Shown one piece after another: positions 43,503 through 52,430 of a stretch of 64,000 bases of DNA. This DNA comes from Tsukamurella sp. 8F (lineage in GTDB: Bacteria; Actinomycetota; Actinomycetes; Mycobacteriales; Mycobacteriaceae), in NCBI RefSeq assembly GCF_029167375.1, contig NZ_JARFTP010000001.1, positions 1 through 64,000 of the forward strand, in the 5' to 3' direction. Both the position numbers and the translations under genes were made by a program. The notes under the pieces are model-generated. The model was not told the DNA's origin, searched no databases, and was given only the letters and a program-made list of their open reading frames with translations. Every line of letters begins with the position of its first letter. The first letter of the stretch is position 1.

Positions 43503-45197
43503 ATGTCGAGTTCGCTACGTGCCTGGCAACGACGTGCGCTGACGAAGTACCTGGCCACGAAGCCGCGCGACTTCCTCGCCGTCGCGACGCCGGGTGCCGG
43601 CAAGACGACCTTCGCGCTGCGAGTCGCCGCTGAACTGCTCGCCGATCGCACGGTCGAGAAGATCACCGTCGTCGCGCCGACCGAGCACCTGAAGTACCAG
43701 TGGGCCGAAGCGGCAGCACGCAGCGGGATCGATCTCGATCCGAACTTCACCAACTCGACAGGCGTGACGTCGTCGGACTTCCATGGTGTCGTCGTCACCT
43801 ACGCGCAGGTGGCGATGCACCCGTACAAGCACCACTCGCGGACCGCCGCCTACAAGACGCTGGTCGTCATGGACGAGATCCACCACGGCGGCGACGCCAA
43901 GAGCTGGGGAGACGGCATCCGTGAGGCGTTCGACGACGCGACGCGGCGCCTCGCACTCACCGGCACCCCGTTCCGGTCGGACGACAGTCCGATCCCGTTC
44001 GTCACGTACGAGCCCGAGCCGGGCGGTGCCCAGCGCTCCAAGGCGGACCACACCTACAGCTACTCGGACGCGCTCGCCGACGGCGTCGTGCGCCCCGTCG
44101 TATTCCTCGCCTATTCGGGGCAGGCGAGCTGGCGCACCAGCGCGGGCGAGGAGTTCACGGCGCGGCTCGGCGAGCCGCTGAACAAGGAGCAGACGGCGCG
44201 CGCGTGGCGCACTGCACTGGACCCGCACGGCGACTGGATCCCCGCCGTGCTGCAGGCCGCGAACATGCGGCTCGACCAGCTGCGCGCGCGCATGCCGGAC
44301 GCCGGCGGCCTGGTGATCGCGACAGACCAGACCACGGCGCGCGACTACGCGGAACTGCTCGGCGACATCACCGGCGAGAAGGTCACGGTGGTCCTGTCGG
44401 ACGATCCGACGGCATCACAGCGGATCAGCGAGTTCGCCGCGAGCCGGGACAAATGGATGGTCGCGGTGCGCATGGTGTCCGAGGGGGTCGACGTGCCGCG
44501 GCTAGCCGTGGGCGTGTACGCGACGAGCGCCTCGACACCGTTGTTCTTCGCGCAGGCCATCGGTCGTTTCGTGCGCTCACGCACCAGGGGCGAGACGGCG
44601 AGCGTGTTCCTGCCCTCGGTGCCGGTCCTGCTGGACCTCGCGTCCAAGCTCGAGGAGCAGCGTGACCACGTGCTGGGCAAGCCGCACCGCGAATCCGACG
44701 GCTTAGACGACGCCGCGCTCACCGAGGCGAACAAGACCAAGGACGAGGAGGGCGAGAAGGACAAGGCCTTCATGTCCCTACACGCCGATGCCGAGCTCGA
44801 CCAGCTCATCTACGACGGCTCTTCCTACGGCACCGCGACGTTCTCGGGCAGCGATGAGGAGGCCGACTACCTGGGGCTGCCAGGGCTGCTGGATGCCGAA
44901 CAGATGCGGGCCCTGCTCGAGCAGCGGCAGGCCGAGCAGGTCGACGCACGGACTGCCACCGCGACCGCTGCACCGACCCCGCCGCCCGCGGTCGCCGAGC
45001 GGGTGAGCGCCGGGCAGCAACTCTCCGATCTACGCCGTGAGCTCAACTCACTCGTCGCCATGCACCACCACCGGACCGGCAAGCCGCACGGTGTCGTGCA
45101 CAACGAACTGCGGGCGCAGCTGGGAGGCCCGGTCACCGCCATGGCGTCCGCTGAACAGCTGAAAGACAGGATCGCCGCGCTGCGCCGCTGGAAATAG
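43503..45197 (+). CDS. Superfamily 2 DEAD/DEAH-box helicase
   Basis: 564 residues. Motif I TPGAGKTTFALR, motif II DEIHH (variant of DEAH), motif III LTGTPFRSDD, and motif VI QAIGRFVRSR. This resembles phage-type/RadD-like SF2 helicases that act on DNA or RNA. The C-terminal region (about 400-564) is charged and ends in a small helical domain (LRRELNSLVAMHHHRTGKP). ATG at 43503 with GAGGAG 12 bases upstream. Genes of this type often sit next to DUF3039 in actinobacteria. Substrate unknown. Confidence 0.87.
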   Translation: MSSSLRAWQRRALTKYLATKPRDFLAVATPGAGKTTFALRVAAELLADRTVEKITVVAPTEHLKYQWAEAAARSGIDLDPNFTNSTGVTSSDFHGVVVTYAQVAMHPYKHHSRTAAYKTLVVMDEIHHGGDAKSWGDGIREAFDDATRRLALTGTPFRSDDSPIPFVTYEPEPGGAQRSKADHTYSYSDALADGVVRPVVFLAYSGQASWRTSAGEEFTARLGEPLNKEQTARAWRTALDPHGDWIPAVLQAANMRLDQLRARMPDAGGLVIATDQTTARDYAELLGDITGEKVTVVLSDDPTASQRISEFAASRDKWMVAVRMVSEGVDVPRLAVGVYATSASTPLFFAQAIGRFVRSRTRGETASVFLPSVPVLLDLASKLEEQRDHVLGKPHRESDGLDDAALTEANKTKDEEGEKDKAFMSLHADAELDQLIYDGSSYGTATFSGSDEEADYLGLPGLLDAEQMRALLEQRQAEQVDARTATATAAPTPPPAVAERVSAGQQLSDLRRELNSLVAMHHHRTGKPHGVVHNELRAQLGGPVTAMASAEQLKDRIAALRRWK

Positions 45198-45235
45198 CGG
45201 GCTGCGCGGCGATCGGCCGGCGGGCGCCGAGCCCG
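45198..45235. terminator. Weak hairpin between convergent helicase and DUF7455 genes
   Basis: CGGGCT (45198-45203) pairs with AGCCCG (45230-45235) around a very GC-rich interior. It starts directly after the helicase stop and could end both transcripts. Confidence 0.35.
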
Positions 45236-45241
45236 GGGCTG

Positions 45242-45463
45242 CTAGGCGGAGACGGGTTCTCCGGCGCCCTCGTATACGGCGGCACCCTGTTCGGCGAGCC
45301 GCGCTGCATGCTCGTTGTAGTGATGCTTGCAGAAGAGCAGCTCGAAGCCCGACGGAAGAGTCGCCCGTACCCGTGCCGCCGCGGAGCAGCGGTCACACCG
45401 GTCTGCCGCGGTGAGTTCGACGGTGGATGCGGTGCCTTCGTGCGTGGTCGTCCTGGCGGTCAT
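45242..45463 (-). CDS. DUF7455 small zinc-knuckle protein
   Basis: 73 residues. The core LTAADRCDRCSAAARVR ... ELLFCKHHYNEH carries CxxC plus CxHH ligands, a probable zinc knuckle. Common small actinobacterial family without known role. The ATG at 45463 has GGAGG at six bases; the longer open frame to 45838 is antisense to the EamA gene and unsupported. Confidence 0.85.
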   Translation of the reverse strand: MTARTTTHEGTASTVELTAADRCDRCSAAARVRATLPSGFELLFCKHHYNEHAARLAEQGAAVYEGAGEPVSA

Positions 45464-45589
45464 GATTCCTCCGTCCCGGTGAAGCTTCGTCACCTGATGC
45501 GCTTCCCACTCTGTCAGACGTTTGGTGATCGCGAATTGTTCCCACGCCGTTTCACATGTGGCTTCTCCCACGATTCTCAGGCGGGTTCC

Positions 45590-45595
45590 TAGGGT
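45590..45595 (+). promoter_or_regulatory. Leaderless -10 element for the second EamA gene
   Basis: TAGGGT, seven bases, then GTG 45603. Confidence 0.6.
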
Positions 45596-45602
45596 GGTAG
45601 CG

Positions 45603-46550
45603 GTGAACCGTCTCACGATCCCGCTGGTGTTCGTCGTCGGCGCCGTCAGCCAGTACGTGGGTGCTTCGCTCGGCATCGGGCTGTTCGACCGGCTGTCTCC
45701 GGAGGCGGTCGCGTGGCTGCGCGGCGCCGGCGCGGGGATCGTCCTGGTCGTCGCGCTGCGCCCGTGGCGGGGGCAGTGGCCCGCGGCGCGGCTACGGCAC
45801 GCGGCCCTTTTCGGCTGCATCACGATCGCCATGAACATGGCCTTCTACGCGTCACTCGCACATATCGACATGGGTACCGCCGTCGCCATCGAGTTCCTCG
45901 GGCCGATCGCGGTCGCCTCGCTCGGCTCGCGGCGACTCGCGGACGGGCTCTCGGTCGTCTGCGCGCTCGCAGGTGTCGCCTGCGTCGCAGGCGTGCGATG
46001 GGGCGGCGGCCTCGCGGGTGTGGGCTTCGCGCTGCTGGCGGCGGCATGCTGGGCCGGATACATCGTGGTCGGTAAGCGTGTGGCCGACGCGGGGTCGGGC
46101 ATCGACGTTCTGGGGGTGGGGCTCGCGCTCGGCGCCGCGGTGCTGGCGGTCCCGGCGATGTCCTACGACGTCGTCGTCCACACGTCTGCGTTCGCGCGGC
46201 CGGAGGTGTGGCTGATGGGCCTGGGAGTGGGGCTGCTGTCCTCCGTGATCCCGTACGCGCTCGATCAGGTGGTCCTGCCGCAGGTGGGCCGCGCGCGATT
46301 CGCTCTGCTGCTCGCGCTCCTTCCGGTCACCGCGACGGTGGTGGGGGCGGTCACGCTGGGCCAGATGCCGACGGCGGCCGAGCTCGCCGGGATCGCGCTG
46401 GTCGTCGTGGCGATCACCGTGTCGGGACGAGACACCGGGTCGGGCCGGGACGACCACACGCCGTCCGGTGGTCAGAATGCTGGCGCACCGCCCGGCGACG
46501 ATGATGCGTCCGCATCGGCGAGGGACGGCCTGCCGGGCACCGGAGGCTGA
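45603..46550 (+). CDS. EamA-family exporter, RhtA-like
   Basis: 315 residues with about ten membrane helices and a hydrophilic, acidic C-terminal tail (about 285-315). The segments ASLAHIDMGTAVAIEFLGPI and SVIPYALDQVVLPQVG resemble E. coli RhtA, a threonine/homoserine exporter; the substrate is not proven here. The GTG at 45603 has TAGGGT seven bases upstream and no Shine-Dalgarno, so probably leaderless. The M13 peptidase gene starts 15 bases after its stop but carries its own -10-like hexamer. Confidence 0.85.
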   Translation: MNRLTIPLVFVVGAVSQYVGASLGIGLFDRLSPEAVAWLRGAGAGIVLVVALRPWRGQWPAARLRHAALFGCITIAMNMAFYASLAHIDMGTAVAIEFLGPIAVASLGSRRLADGLSVVCALAGVACVAGVRWGGGLAGVGFALLAAACWAGYIVVGKRVADAGSGIDVLGVGLALGAAVLAVPAMSYDVVVHTSAFARPEVWLMGLGVGLLSSVIPYALDQVVLPQVGRARFALLLALLPVTATVVGAVTLGQMPTAAELAGIALVVVAITVSGRDTGSGRDDHTPSGGQNAGAPPGDDDASASARDGLPGTGG

Positions 46551-46551
46551 G

Positions 46552-46557
46552 TAGATT
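46552..46557 (+). promoter_or_regulatory. Leaderless -10 element for the M13 peptidase
   Basis: TAGATT, seven bases, then ATG 46565; argues against the in-frame ATG at 46559. Confidence 0.55.
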
Positions 46558-46564
46558 CATGACC

Positions 46565-48655
46565 ATGTCTACCGAACCTCGTAGCCCTCTGGAATCGATC
46601 GTCGGCCGGCGAGGGCTCCTCGCCGGCGCCGGGGCGCTCGGACTCGGCGCGCTGTCCGCATGCGCGGCGCCCGGGCCGGGCGGGCTCACGAGCACGGTGC
46701 CGTCATCGGGTGCCGCGCCATCGGTCGCGAGGACCGGACCGGACCTGTCCGGAGTGGACGCCAAGGTCCGGGTGTCGGATGACCTCTTCCGGCACGTGAA
46801 CGGGAAGTGGTTGGACTCCTTCGAGATTCCGGCCGATAAGGCTTCGTACTCCACCGTCACCGCGCTGCGGGACGCAGCGCAGGACGACCTGCGCGTCATC
46901 GTCGAGCGACTCCGCGACCCGCGGCCGCGCAGCGACTCCGAGCGCATCAGCGACGTGTACCGCTCGTTCATGGACACCCAGCGCATCGCCTCCGACGGTG
47001 CGACGCCGATCGAGGGTGAGCTCAAGGCGGTCACCGGTGCCGATGGCCGTGACCGCCTCTCGGAGGTGCTCGGCGACCTGCAGCGTGCGGGCGTCGACGG
47101 GCTGCTCGCCGTCGACGTTCAGCCGGACCCGAAGAAGCCCACGACCTACGCTCTCGCGATCTCTCAGTCCGGCCTCGGTATTCCGGACCGGTCGTACTAC
47201 ATCGACGCGGGCTCCGCGGATGTTCGCGAGGCGTACCGCAGCTACGTCGAGAAGCTGGCGCGCGCGGCGTCGCTCCCCGATCCGACCGGCGTCGCGAAAC
47301 GGGTGCTCGAGTTCGAGACTGCGCTTGCGAAGGCCCAGTGGGACAAGGTGCGCGAGCGCGACGCCGAGGCCACCTACAACCCGCGGCAGTGGTCGCAGCT
47401 GACCTCCGCCGCACCCGGATTCGCGTGGGACGCCTGGGCGAAAGCGCTCGGTGTCGACACCGCGAAGGTGGGTACCGTCGTCGTCTCGGAGCCGAGTTTC
47501 CTGACCGATGCCGCAAAGCTCTGGGGCGCTACCGATCTGAGCGAGCTCAAGGAGTACGTGCAGGTATGCGTGCTGCGCGGCCGCGCAGCACTCCTTTCGG
47601 ACCCGTTCGCCGACGCCGACTTCGAGTTCACGGCGAAGACGCTGCAGGGCGTCGAACAGAAGCCGGAGCGCTGGCGCCTCGCGCTCGCGCAGGTGGAGGA
47701 CTGCGTAGGTGAGGCGCTCGGGAAACTGTACGTGGACAAGCACTTCCCGCCCGAGGCGAAGAAGGCGGCAGATGCGCTGGTCGATGACCTGATCAAGGCG
47801 TACCGCGCGAGTCTCGAGAACCTGGACTGGATGAGCCCGCCGACGCGCCGTGCCGCCGTGGCCAAGCTGAACGCGATCACGCGGAAGATCGGGTATCCCG
47901 ACACGTGGCGCGATTTCTCTGGTCTACGAACCGATCCGCACTCGATCGTCGACAACGTGCGCAACGCAGCGCGTTTCGAGAGCGACCGCAAGGCCGGCCG
48001 GATAGGGAAGCAGGTCGACCGCACCGAGTGGCAGATGACGCCGCAGACTGTCAACGCCTACTACGACCCGAGCCGCAACGAGGTCGTCTTCCCGGCAGCG
48101 ATTCTCCAGTCGCCGTTCTTCGACCCGGGCGCCGAGGACGCGGTGAACTACGGGGGGATCGGCGCCGTGATCGGGCACGAGATCGGGCACGCGTTCGACG
48201 ACCAGGGCTCCAAGTACGACGGGGCCGGAAACCTCGCGGACTGGTGGACGGCGGCGGACCGCGCGGCGTTCGACAAGCGTGTGAAGGCGCTCATCGGGCA
48301 GTACGACGCGCTGGTGCCGGAGGGGCTGGAGCCCAGCCACCACGTGAACGGCTCGCTCACCGTGGGGGAGAACCTCGCCGACCTGGGTGGGGTGTCGATC
48401 GCCGTTGCGGCGTATCGGATCTCCGCCGGGCCACGTTCCGACCTCACGAACCTGTTCCTGAGCTGGGGCCGGGTGTGGCGGTCGAAGATGCGGCAGGCGG
48501 CCCAGATCCAGGCGCTCGCCACGGATCCGCACTCGCCTGCGGAATTCCGCGCGAATCAAGTGGTGCGCAACGTGTCTGCATTCGCGGACACGTTCGGTCT
48601 GCGCGCGGGTGACCACATGTGGCTGGCGCCCGAGGACCGGGTCCGCATCTGGTAG
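46565..48655 (+). CDS. M13 (neprilysin-like) metallopeptidase, secreted lipoprotein
   Basis: 696 residues. The N-terminus has a twin-arginine-like stretch and lipobox (RRGLLAGAGALGLGALSAC), so it is probably exported and lipidated at that cysteine. Full-length M13 architecture: N-terminal domain with FRHVNGKWL and C-terminal catalytic domain with zinc motif HEIGH (His538-His542) and ENLADLGG (Glu602, third ligand). The NAYYDPSRNEVVFPAAILQ segment is the substrate-binding NAYY region. The M. tuberculosis homologue is Zmp1 (PepO), which lacks this lipobox. ATG 46565 is favoured over 46559 because TAGATT lies exactly seven bases upstream. Confidence 0.93.
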   Translation: MSTEPRSPLESIVGRRGLLAGAGALGLGALSACAAPGPGGLTSTVPSSGAAPSVARTGPDLSGVDAKVRVSDDLFRHVNGKWLDSFEIPADKASYSTVTALRDAAQDDLRVIVERLRDPRPRSDSERISDVYRSFMDTQRIASDGATPIEGELKAVTGADGRDRLSEVLGDLQRAGVDGLLAVDVQPDPKKPTTYALAISQSGLGIPDRSYYIDAGSADVREAYRSYVEKLARAASLPDPTGVAKRVLEFETALAKAQWDKVRERDAEATYNPRQWSQLTSAAPGFAWDAWAKALGVDTAKVGTVVVSEPSFLTDAAKLWGATDLSELKEYVQVCVLRGRAALLSDPFADADFEFTAKTLQGVEQKPERWRLALAQVEDCVGEALGKLYVDKHFPPEAKKAADALVDDLIKAYRASLENLDWMSPPTRRAAVAKLNAITRKIGYPDTWRDFSGLRTDPHSIVDNVRNAARFESDRKAGRIGKQVDRTEWQMTPQTVNAYYDPSRNEVVFPAAILQSPFFDPGAEDAVNYGGIGAVIGHEIGHAFDDQGSKYDGAGNLADWWTAADRAAFDKRVKALIGQYDALVPEGLEPSHHVNGSLTVGENLADLGGVSIAVAAYRISAGPRSDLTNLFLSWGRVWRSKMRQAAQIQALATDPHSPAEFRANQVVRNVSAFADTFGLRAGDHMWLAPEDRVRIW

Positions 48656-48705
48656 CTCGAGTCGCACCGGGCTCGGTAATCGAGGCCGGCTTCCGGCTGG
48701 ACGGC

Positions 48706-49473
48706 TCAGGTTAGCTCCGCTGAGGGATCGGTGGCGCCGAGCGTCCGCGAGTCGTCCTTGAGGTCCACGCCGGAGCGGCCGAGCCGGCGGGCGCCGACGA
48801 CGAGACCCGCGGCGACCCGGGCGGCGGCCGCGTAGCCGAGTCCGTCGGGCGGATGGATGTTGGATATGCAGTTGCGCCGGGCATCTGTGCATCCGGGCTC
48901 GGCGCCGTGGGTGAGATAGATCCCCAGGCTGTCGGCCACGGAGAGTCCGGGGCGCTCCCCGATCAGAACGAGCACGGTCGGTGTCCGGAGTCGCTGCGCC
49001 ACATGGTCTCCCAGCGCCACCCGGGCCTGCGTAGCGATGACCGGCGGGGCGACCGTGACATCCGCGGGGAGTGCCCCGACTATGGCCGTCACGAGCCCGA
49101 CCGCATGCTCGGAGAGTGCCCGCGGCGAGAGACCGTCGGCGAGCACGATGGCGACGTCGTGCTCCGAGGCCCGCGCGACGGCGGCGAGCGGACTCAGGTC
49201 CGCGGGCAGCCGTCCGAGGTCCGGTCGGCGAAGGTATTCGCTGCGGTCCGACGCCCGGCTCGTGATCGCCGTCGCCTCGCCGATACCCAGAGCCCCTATG
49301 GATGAGGCGAGCCGGACGACATCGAGGGGTTGGTGCACGGCGTCGCGGGCCGCGGCATGAGCGGCGGCGAATTCGAGAACGCGGGACGTAGGCAACGCGT
49401 CGCCTGCCCGCCCCAGACCGATTCGGGCCCGCGTGACGGTCTTGAGGTCGTGCCAGAAGTCGGGTGTCGTCAT
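48706..49473 (-). CDS. eutC: Ethanolamine ammonia-lyase small subunit EutC
   Basis: 255 residues. With EutB it forms the adenosylcobalamin enzyme that splits ethanolamine to acetaldehyde and ammonia. Conserved stretches: RARIGLGRAGDALPT at the N-terminus, FAAAHAAARDAV, VLIGERPGLSVADSLG (cobalamin contact region), and the cysteine-bearing EPGCTDARRNCISNIHPPDG. The ATG at 49473 overlaps the eutB stop by four bases. The frame continues upstream to 50325 inside eutB in another phase and is not real. Last gene of the operon. Confidence 0.95.
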   Translation of the reverse strand: MTTPDFWHDLKTVTRARIGLGRAGDALPTSRVLEFAAAHAAARDAVHQPLDVVRLASSIGALGIGEATAITSRASDRSEYLRRPDLGRLPADLSPLAAVARASEHDVAIVLADGLSPRALSEHAVGLVTAIVGALPADVTVAPPVIATQARVALGDHVAQRLRTPTVLVLIGERPGLSVADSLGIYLTHGAEPGCTDARRNCISNIHPPDGLGYAAAARVAAGLVVGARRLGRSGVDLKDDSRTLGATDPSAELT

Positions 49474-50885
49474 CGTGCCACCCCCTGCGCGAGCGCGCGC
49501 AGGGGCGAGGACTCGACGGCGAGGTCTCGCAGCGATCCATCGGCATCCGCCATACCCTGTGTACGGAGCCAGGATTCGAACTCGGGTGCCGGGCGCAGGC
49601 CGAGCGCGCGACGCGCGTACAGCGCGTCGTGGAACGCGAGTGACTGGTAACCGAGCATGACGTCGTCGGCGCCGGGCACAGTGATCACGAACGCGACTCC
49701 TGCTACGCAGAGCAGGGTGAGGAGCGTGTCCATATCGTCCTGGTCGGCCTCTGCATGGTTGGTGTAGCAGACGTCCACGCCCATGGGCACGCCGAGCAGT
49801 TTCCCGCAGAAGTGGTCCTCCAGTCCGGCACGGACGATCTGCTTTCCGTCGTAGAGGTATTCGGGTCCGATGAACCCGACGACGGTGTTCACCAGCAGGG
49901 GGTCCAGGTCGCGGGCCACTGCGTACGCGCGAGCCTCTAGGGTCTGCTGGTCGACGGGAAGCCCGCTCGTGCCGAGGTGGGTGCCGGACGACAGTGCCGA
50001 GCCCTGGCCGGTCTCCAGGTACATCACGTTGTTCCCGACGGTGCCACGCCCCAGCGAGCGGCCCGCGGCGTTCGCCTCGCGCAGGAGTGGGATGTCCACG
50101 CCGAATGCCGAATTCGCGCCCTCGGTGCCAGCGATCGATTGGAAGACCAGGTCTACCGGTGCGCCGGCCTCGATCAGTCCCATCGTCGTGGTGACGTGCG
50201 ACAGCACGCAGGACTGGGTGGGGATGGCGTAGCGAGTGCGGATCTCGTCGAGCAGGCGTAGTAGGTCGGATGTCGCCGTGGGGGAGTCGGTGGCCGGGTT
50301 GATCCCGATCACGGCGTCGCCGCATCCGAGCAGAAGGCCGTCGAGGGTGCCCGCGGCGATGCCCAGCGGATCGTCGGTGGGATGGTTGGGCTGTAGCCGC
50401 GTCGCGAGCGTTCCCGGAAGGCCTATGGTGGTACGGAATGCGCTGTGCACGTGGGCCGCCCGGGCAACGGCGATCAGGTCCTGGTTGCGCATCAGCTTAC
50501 TCACCGCGGCCACCGTCTCGGGGGTGAGTCCCGGTGCCAAGGCGGTGAGGCTCCGGGCTGCGTCCGCCTTCGTGACGGTCGCGAGCAGATGATCGCGGAG
50601 TCCGCCGACCGTCAGGTGGGCGACAGGCGCGAAGGCGTTCCGGTCGTGGGTATCCACGATCAGGCGAGTGACCTCGTCGGTCTCGTAGGGGACGACCTGT
50701 TCCTCGAGCAGGGCCGTGAGCGGAACGTCGGCGAGGCACCACTGCGCTGCGGCACGTTCGGCGTCGGACTCGGCGGCGCAGCCTGCGAGTTCGTCGCCCG
50801 AGCGTGCAGGTGTCGCCTTCGCGAGGAGTTCCACCATCGAGTGGAACGTATAGGTCGTGCCGGCGACCGTCTGGGTTCGGATCAT
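49470..50885 (-). CDS. eutB: Ethanolamine ammonia-lyase large subunit EutB
   Basis: 471 residues, a full-length TIM-barrel catalytic subunit. Conserved blocks include RLQPNHPTDDPLG, GCGDAVIGINPATDS, SVxxLLxLL-type helices, SIAGTEGANSAFGVD, YLETGQGSALSSG and LGVPMGVDVCYTNHAEADQ, covering the substrate and cobalamin sites. It starts with ATG 50885, overlapping the permease stop by four bases, and ends overlapping eutC by four bases. No reactivase (eutA), aldehyde dehydrogenase (eutE) or microcompartment shell gene is nearby. Confidence 0.97.
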   Translation of the reverse strand: MIRTQTVAGTTYTFHSMVELLAKATPARSGDELAGCAAESDAERAAAQWCLADVPLTALLEEQVVPYETDEVTRLIVDTHDRNAFAPVAHLTVGGLRDHLLATVTKADAARSLTALAPGLTPETVAAVSKLMRNQDLIAVARAAHVHSAFRTTIGLPGTLATRLQPNHPTDDPLGIAAGTLDGLLLGCGDAVIGINPATDSPTATSDLLRLLDEIRTRYAIPTQSCVLSHVTTTMGLIEAGAPVDLVFQSIAGTEGANSAFGVDIPLLREANAAGRSLGRGTVGNNVMYLETGQGSALSSGTHLGTSGLPVDQQTLEARAYAVARDLDPLLVNTVVGFIGPEYLYDGKQIVRAGLEDHFCGKLLGVPMGVDVCYTNHAEADQDDMDTLLTLLCVAGVAFVITVPGADDVMLGYQSLAFHDALYARRALGLRPAPEFESWLRTQGMADADGSLRDLAVESSPLRALAQGVAR

Positions 50886-52330
50886 TCGAGCTCCTCCTCG
50901 GCGGCCGCGAGCGCGGCGAACTCCTCATCGGGGGAGTTGGCCACCAGGTGGTGCCGACTGTACAGCGCGAAGTAGGCCATGAACGCGGCGAACGCGAGGA
51001 CCGTGAGCAGCGCTGCGACCGGGTCGACGAGGAACGTCGCGACGACGGCGATGGCCGCGACGACCAGAGCGAAGCCTGTGGTGAAGACTCCGCCGGGTGT
51101 CCGGTAGGGGCGCCGCATCCGCGGCTCGCGACGGCGGAGCACGATGTGACTGATCATCATCAGCACGTAGCTGAGGGCCGCGCCGAATACCGCCATGTTC
51201 AGCAGCTTGGCGCCCTCACCCGTGAGCGAGAGCGCGAATCCGATAACCCCTGGCACGATGAGCGCGAGCGTGGGCGCCTTACGGGAGTTGGTGACGGACA
51301 GGCTCTTCGGAAGATAGCCGGCGCGGGAGAGGGCGAAGGTCTGCCTAGAGTAGGCATACATGATGGAGAAGAAGCTGGCTACCAGGCCCGCGAGACCGAT
51401 GTAGTTCACGAGTTTGGCGGTGCCACCGTCGCCCAGCGCTTCGACGAGTGGGTTACTCGACGTGGAGAGGGCGTGGGCACCGAGCGCGCCGGTTGCGAGC
51501 AGGAAGACCGTCGTGCCGGTGACGATGAGGACGGCCATAGCGACGATGATCCCGCGCGGGACGTTGCGCTCCGGCTGGCGTGCCTCCTCGGCGGCGAGTG
51601 GAACGCCCTCGATGGCCAGGAAGAACCAGATCGCGAACGGCACGGCGGCCCATATGCCGAACCAGCCGTGCGGCAGCCACGCCGAAGCGCCCGCGTCGGT
51701 GGTCGGCGCCATATCGGTGAGGCGCCCTGGATCGAACCGGCCGACTGCCGCCACCGCGAAGACCACGAGACCCACCAGCGCGATCGCGGTGATCACGAAC
51801 ATGGCTTTGAGCGCCTCGCCGGCACCCGTGAGATGGATGCCGATGAACAGCGCATACACCGCCAGGTAGACCCACCATCCGTCGTGGATCCCGAAGAGCC
51901 CCAACGATTCCACGTAGCCACCGATGAAGGTTGCGATGGCGGCTGGTGCGATCGAGTACTCGATCAGGATCGCGGTGCCGGTCGCGAAGCCGCCCCACGG
52001 ACCGAGAGCGGTACGGGCGAATGTGTAGCCGCCACCCGCGGCGGGGAGCGCCGACGACAGTTCGGCCATGCCCAGCACCATGGCCAGGTACATCGCCGCG
52101 ATGACTACGGCTGCGATCGCCAGACCGCCGAAGCCGCCGTGTGCCAGGCCGTTGTTCCAGCCCGCGTAGTCGCCCGACACGACGTAGCTGACGCCGAGAC
52201 CGGCGAGCAGCACCCAGCCGGCGGAGCCGGAGCGGAGCCGGCGTCGTGCAAGATACTCGGCCGATTCGGCGGTCTCGTCGACGCCGTCGTGGCGGGTGGC
52301 CGGCCGGGGCCCGTCGGGGATGGTGCTCAT
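50882..52330 (-). CDS. eat: Ethanolamine permease (APC superfamily)
   Basis: 482 residues, about 12 membrane helices. N-terminal VSYVVSGDYAGWNNGLAHGG and IEGVPLAAEEARQPERNVPRG segments are typical of the ethanolamine/glutamate-type APC branch. Tight coupling to eutB (ATGA overlap) makes ethanolamine the most likely substrate. The ATG at 52330 was chosen because the upstream frame (to 52408) runs through an inverted repeat region. First gene of eat-eutB-eutC. The TetR gene lies 100 bases upstream on the same strand and may control the operon through the repeat at 52397-52415. Confidence 0.9.
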   Translation of the reverse strand: MSTIPDGPRPATRHDGVDETAESAEYLARRRLRSGSAGWVLLAGLGVSYVVSGDYAGWNNGLAHGGFGGLAIAAVVIAAMYLAMVLGMAELSSALPAAGGGYTFARTALGPWGGFATGTAILIEYSIAPAAIATFIGGYVESLGLFGIHDGWWVYLAVYALFIGIHLTGAGEALKAMFVITAIALVGLVVFAVAAVGRFDPGRLTDMAPTTDAGASAWLPHGWFGIWAAVPFAIWFFLAIEGVPLAAEEARQPERNVPRGIIVAMAVLIVTGTTVFLLATGALGAHALSTSSNPLVEALGDGGTAKLVNYIGLAGLVASFFSIMYAYSRQTFALSRAGYLPKSLSVTNSRKAPTLALIVPGVIGFALSLTGEGAKLLNMAVFGAALSYVLMMISHIVLRRREPRMRRPYRTPGGVFTTGFALVVAAIAVVATFLVDPVAALLTVLAFAAFMAYFALYSRHHLVANSPDEEFAALAAAEEELE

Positions 52331-52396
52331 GCGAGACGGCTCCTCGTTGATCGCGGTTCGGGTATGAGCGGGAACACTACGATCGGGACGGTTGCA

Positions 52397-52415
52397 GGCA
52401 GGTTGCATACCTGCC
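52397..52415. promoter_or_regulatory. Inverted repeat before the ethanolamine operon
   Basis: GGCAGGT (52397-52403), five bases, ACCTGCC (52409-52415), perfect arms. It lies between the tetR stop and the permease start. It could be a TetR operator or the tetR terminator. Confidence 0.6.
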
Positions 52416-52430
52416 AGGCCGGTCGGGCAC

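Noticed and set aside
47924-49546. 540-codon minus-strand open frame
   Set aside because: Overlaps the M13 peptidase and eutC in the wrong frame; no family features.
52331-52430. Cobalamin riboswitch before the ethanolamine operon
   Set aside because: The gap is only 100 bp and has no B12-box sequence; only a simple inverted repeat is present.
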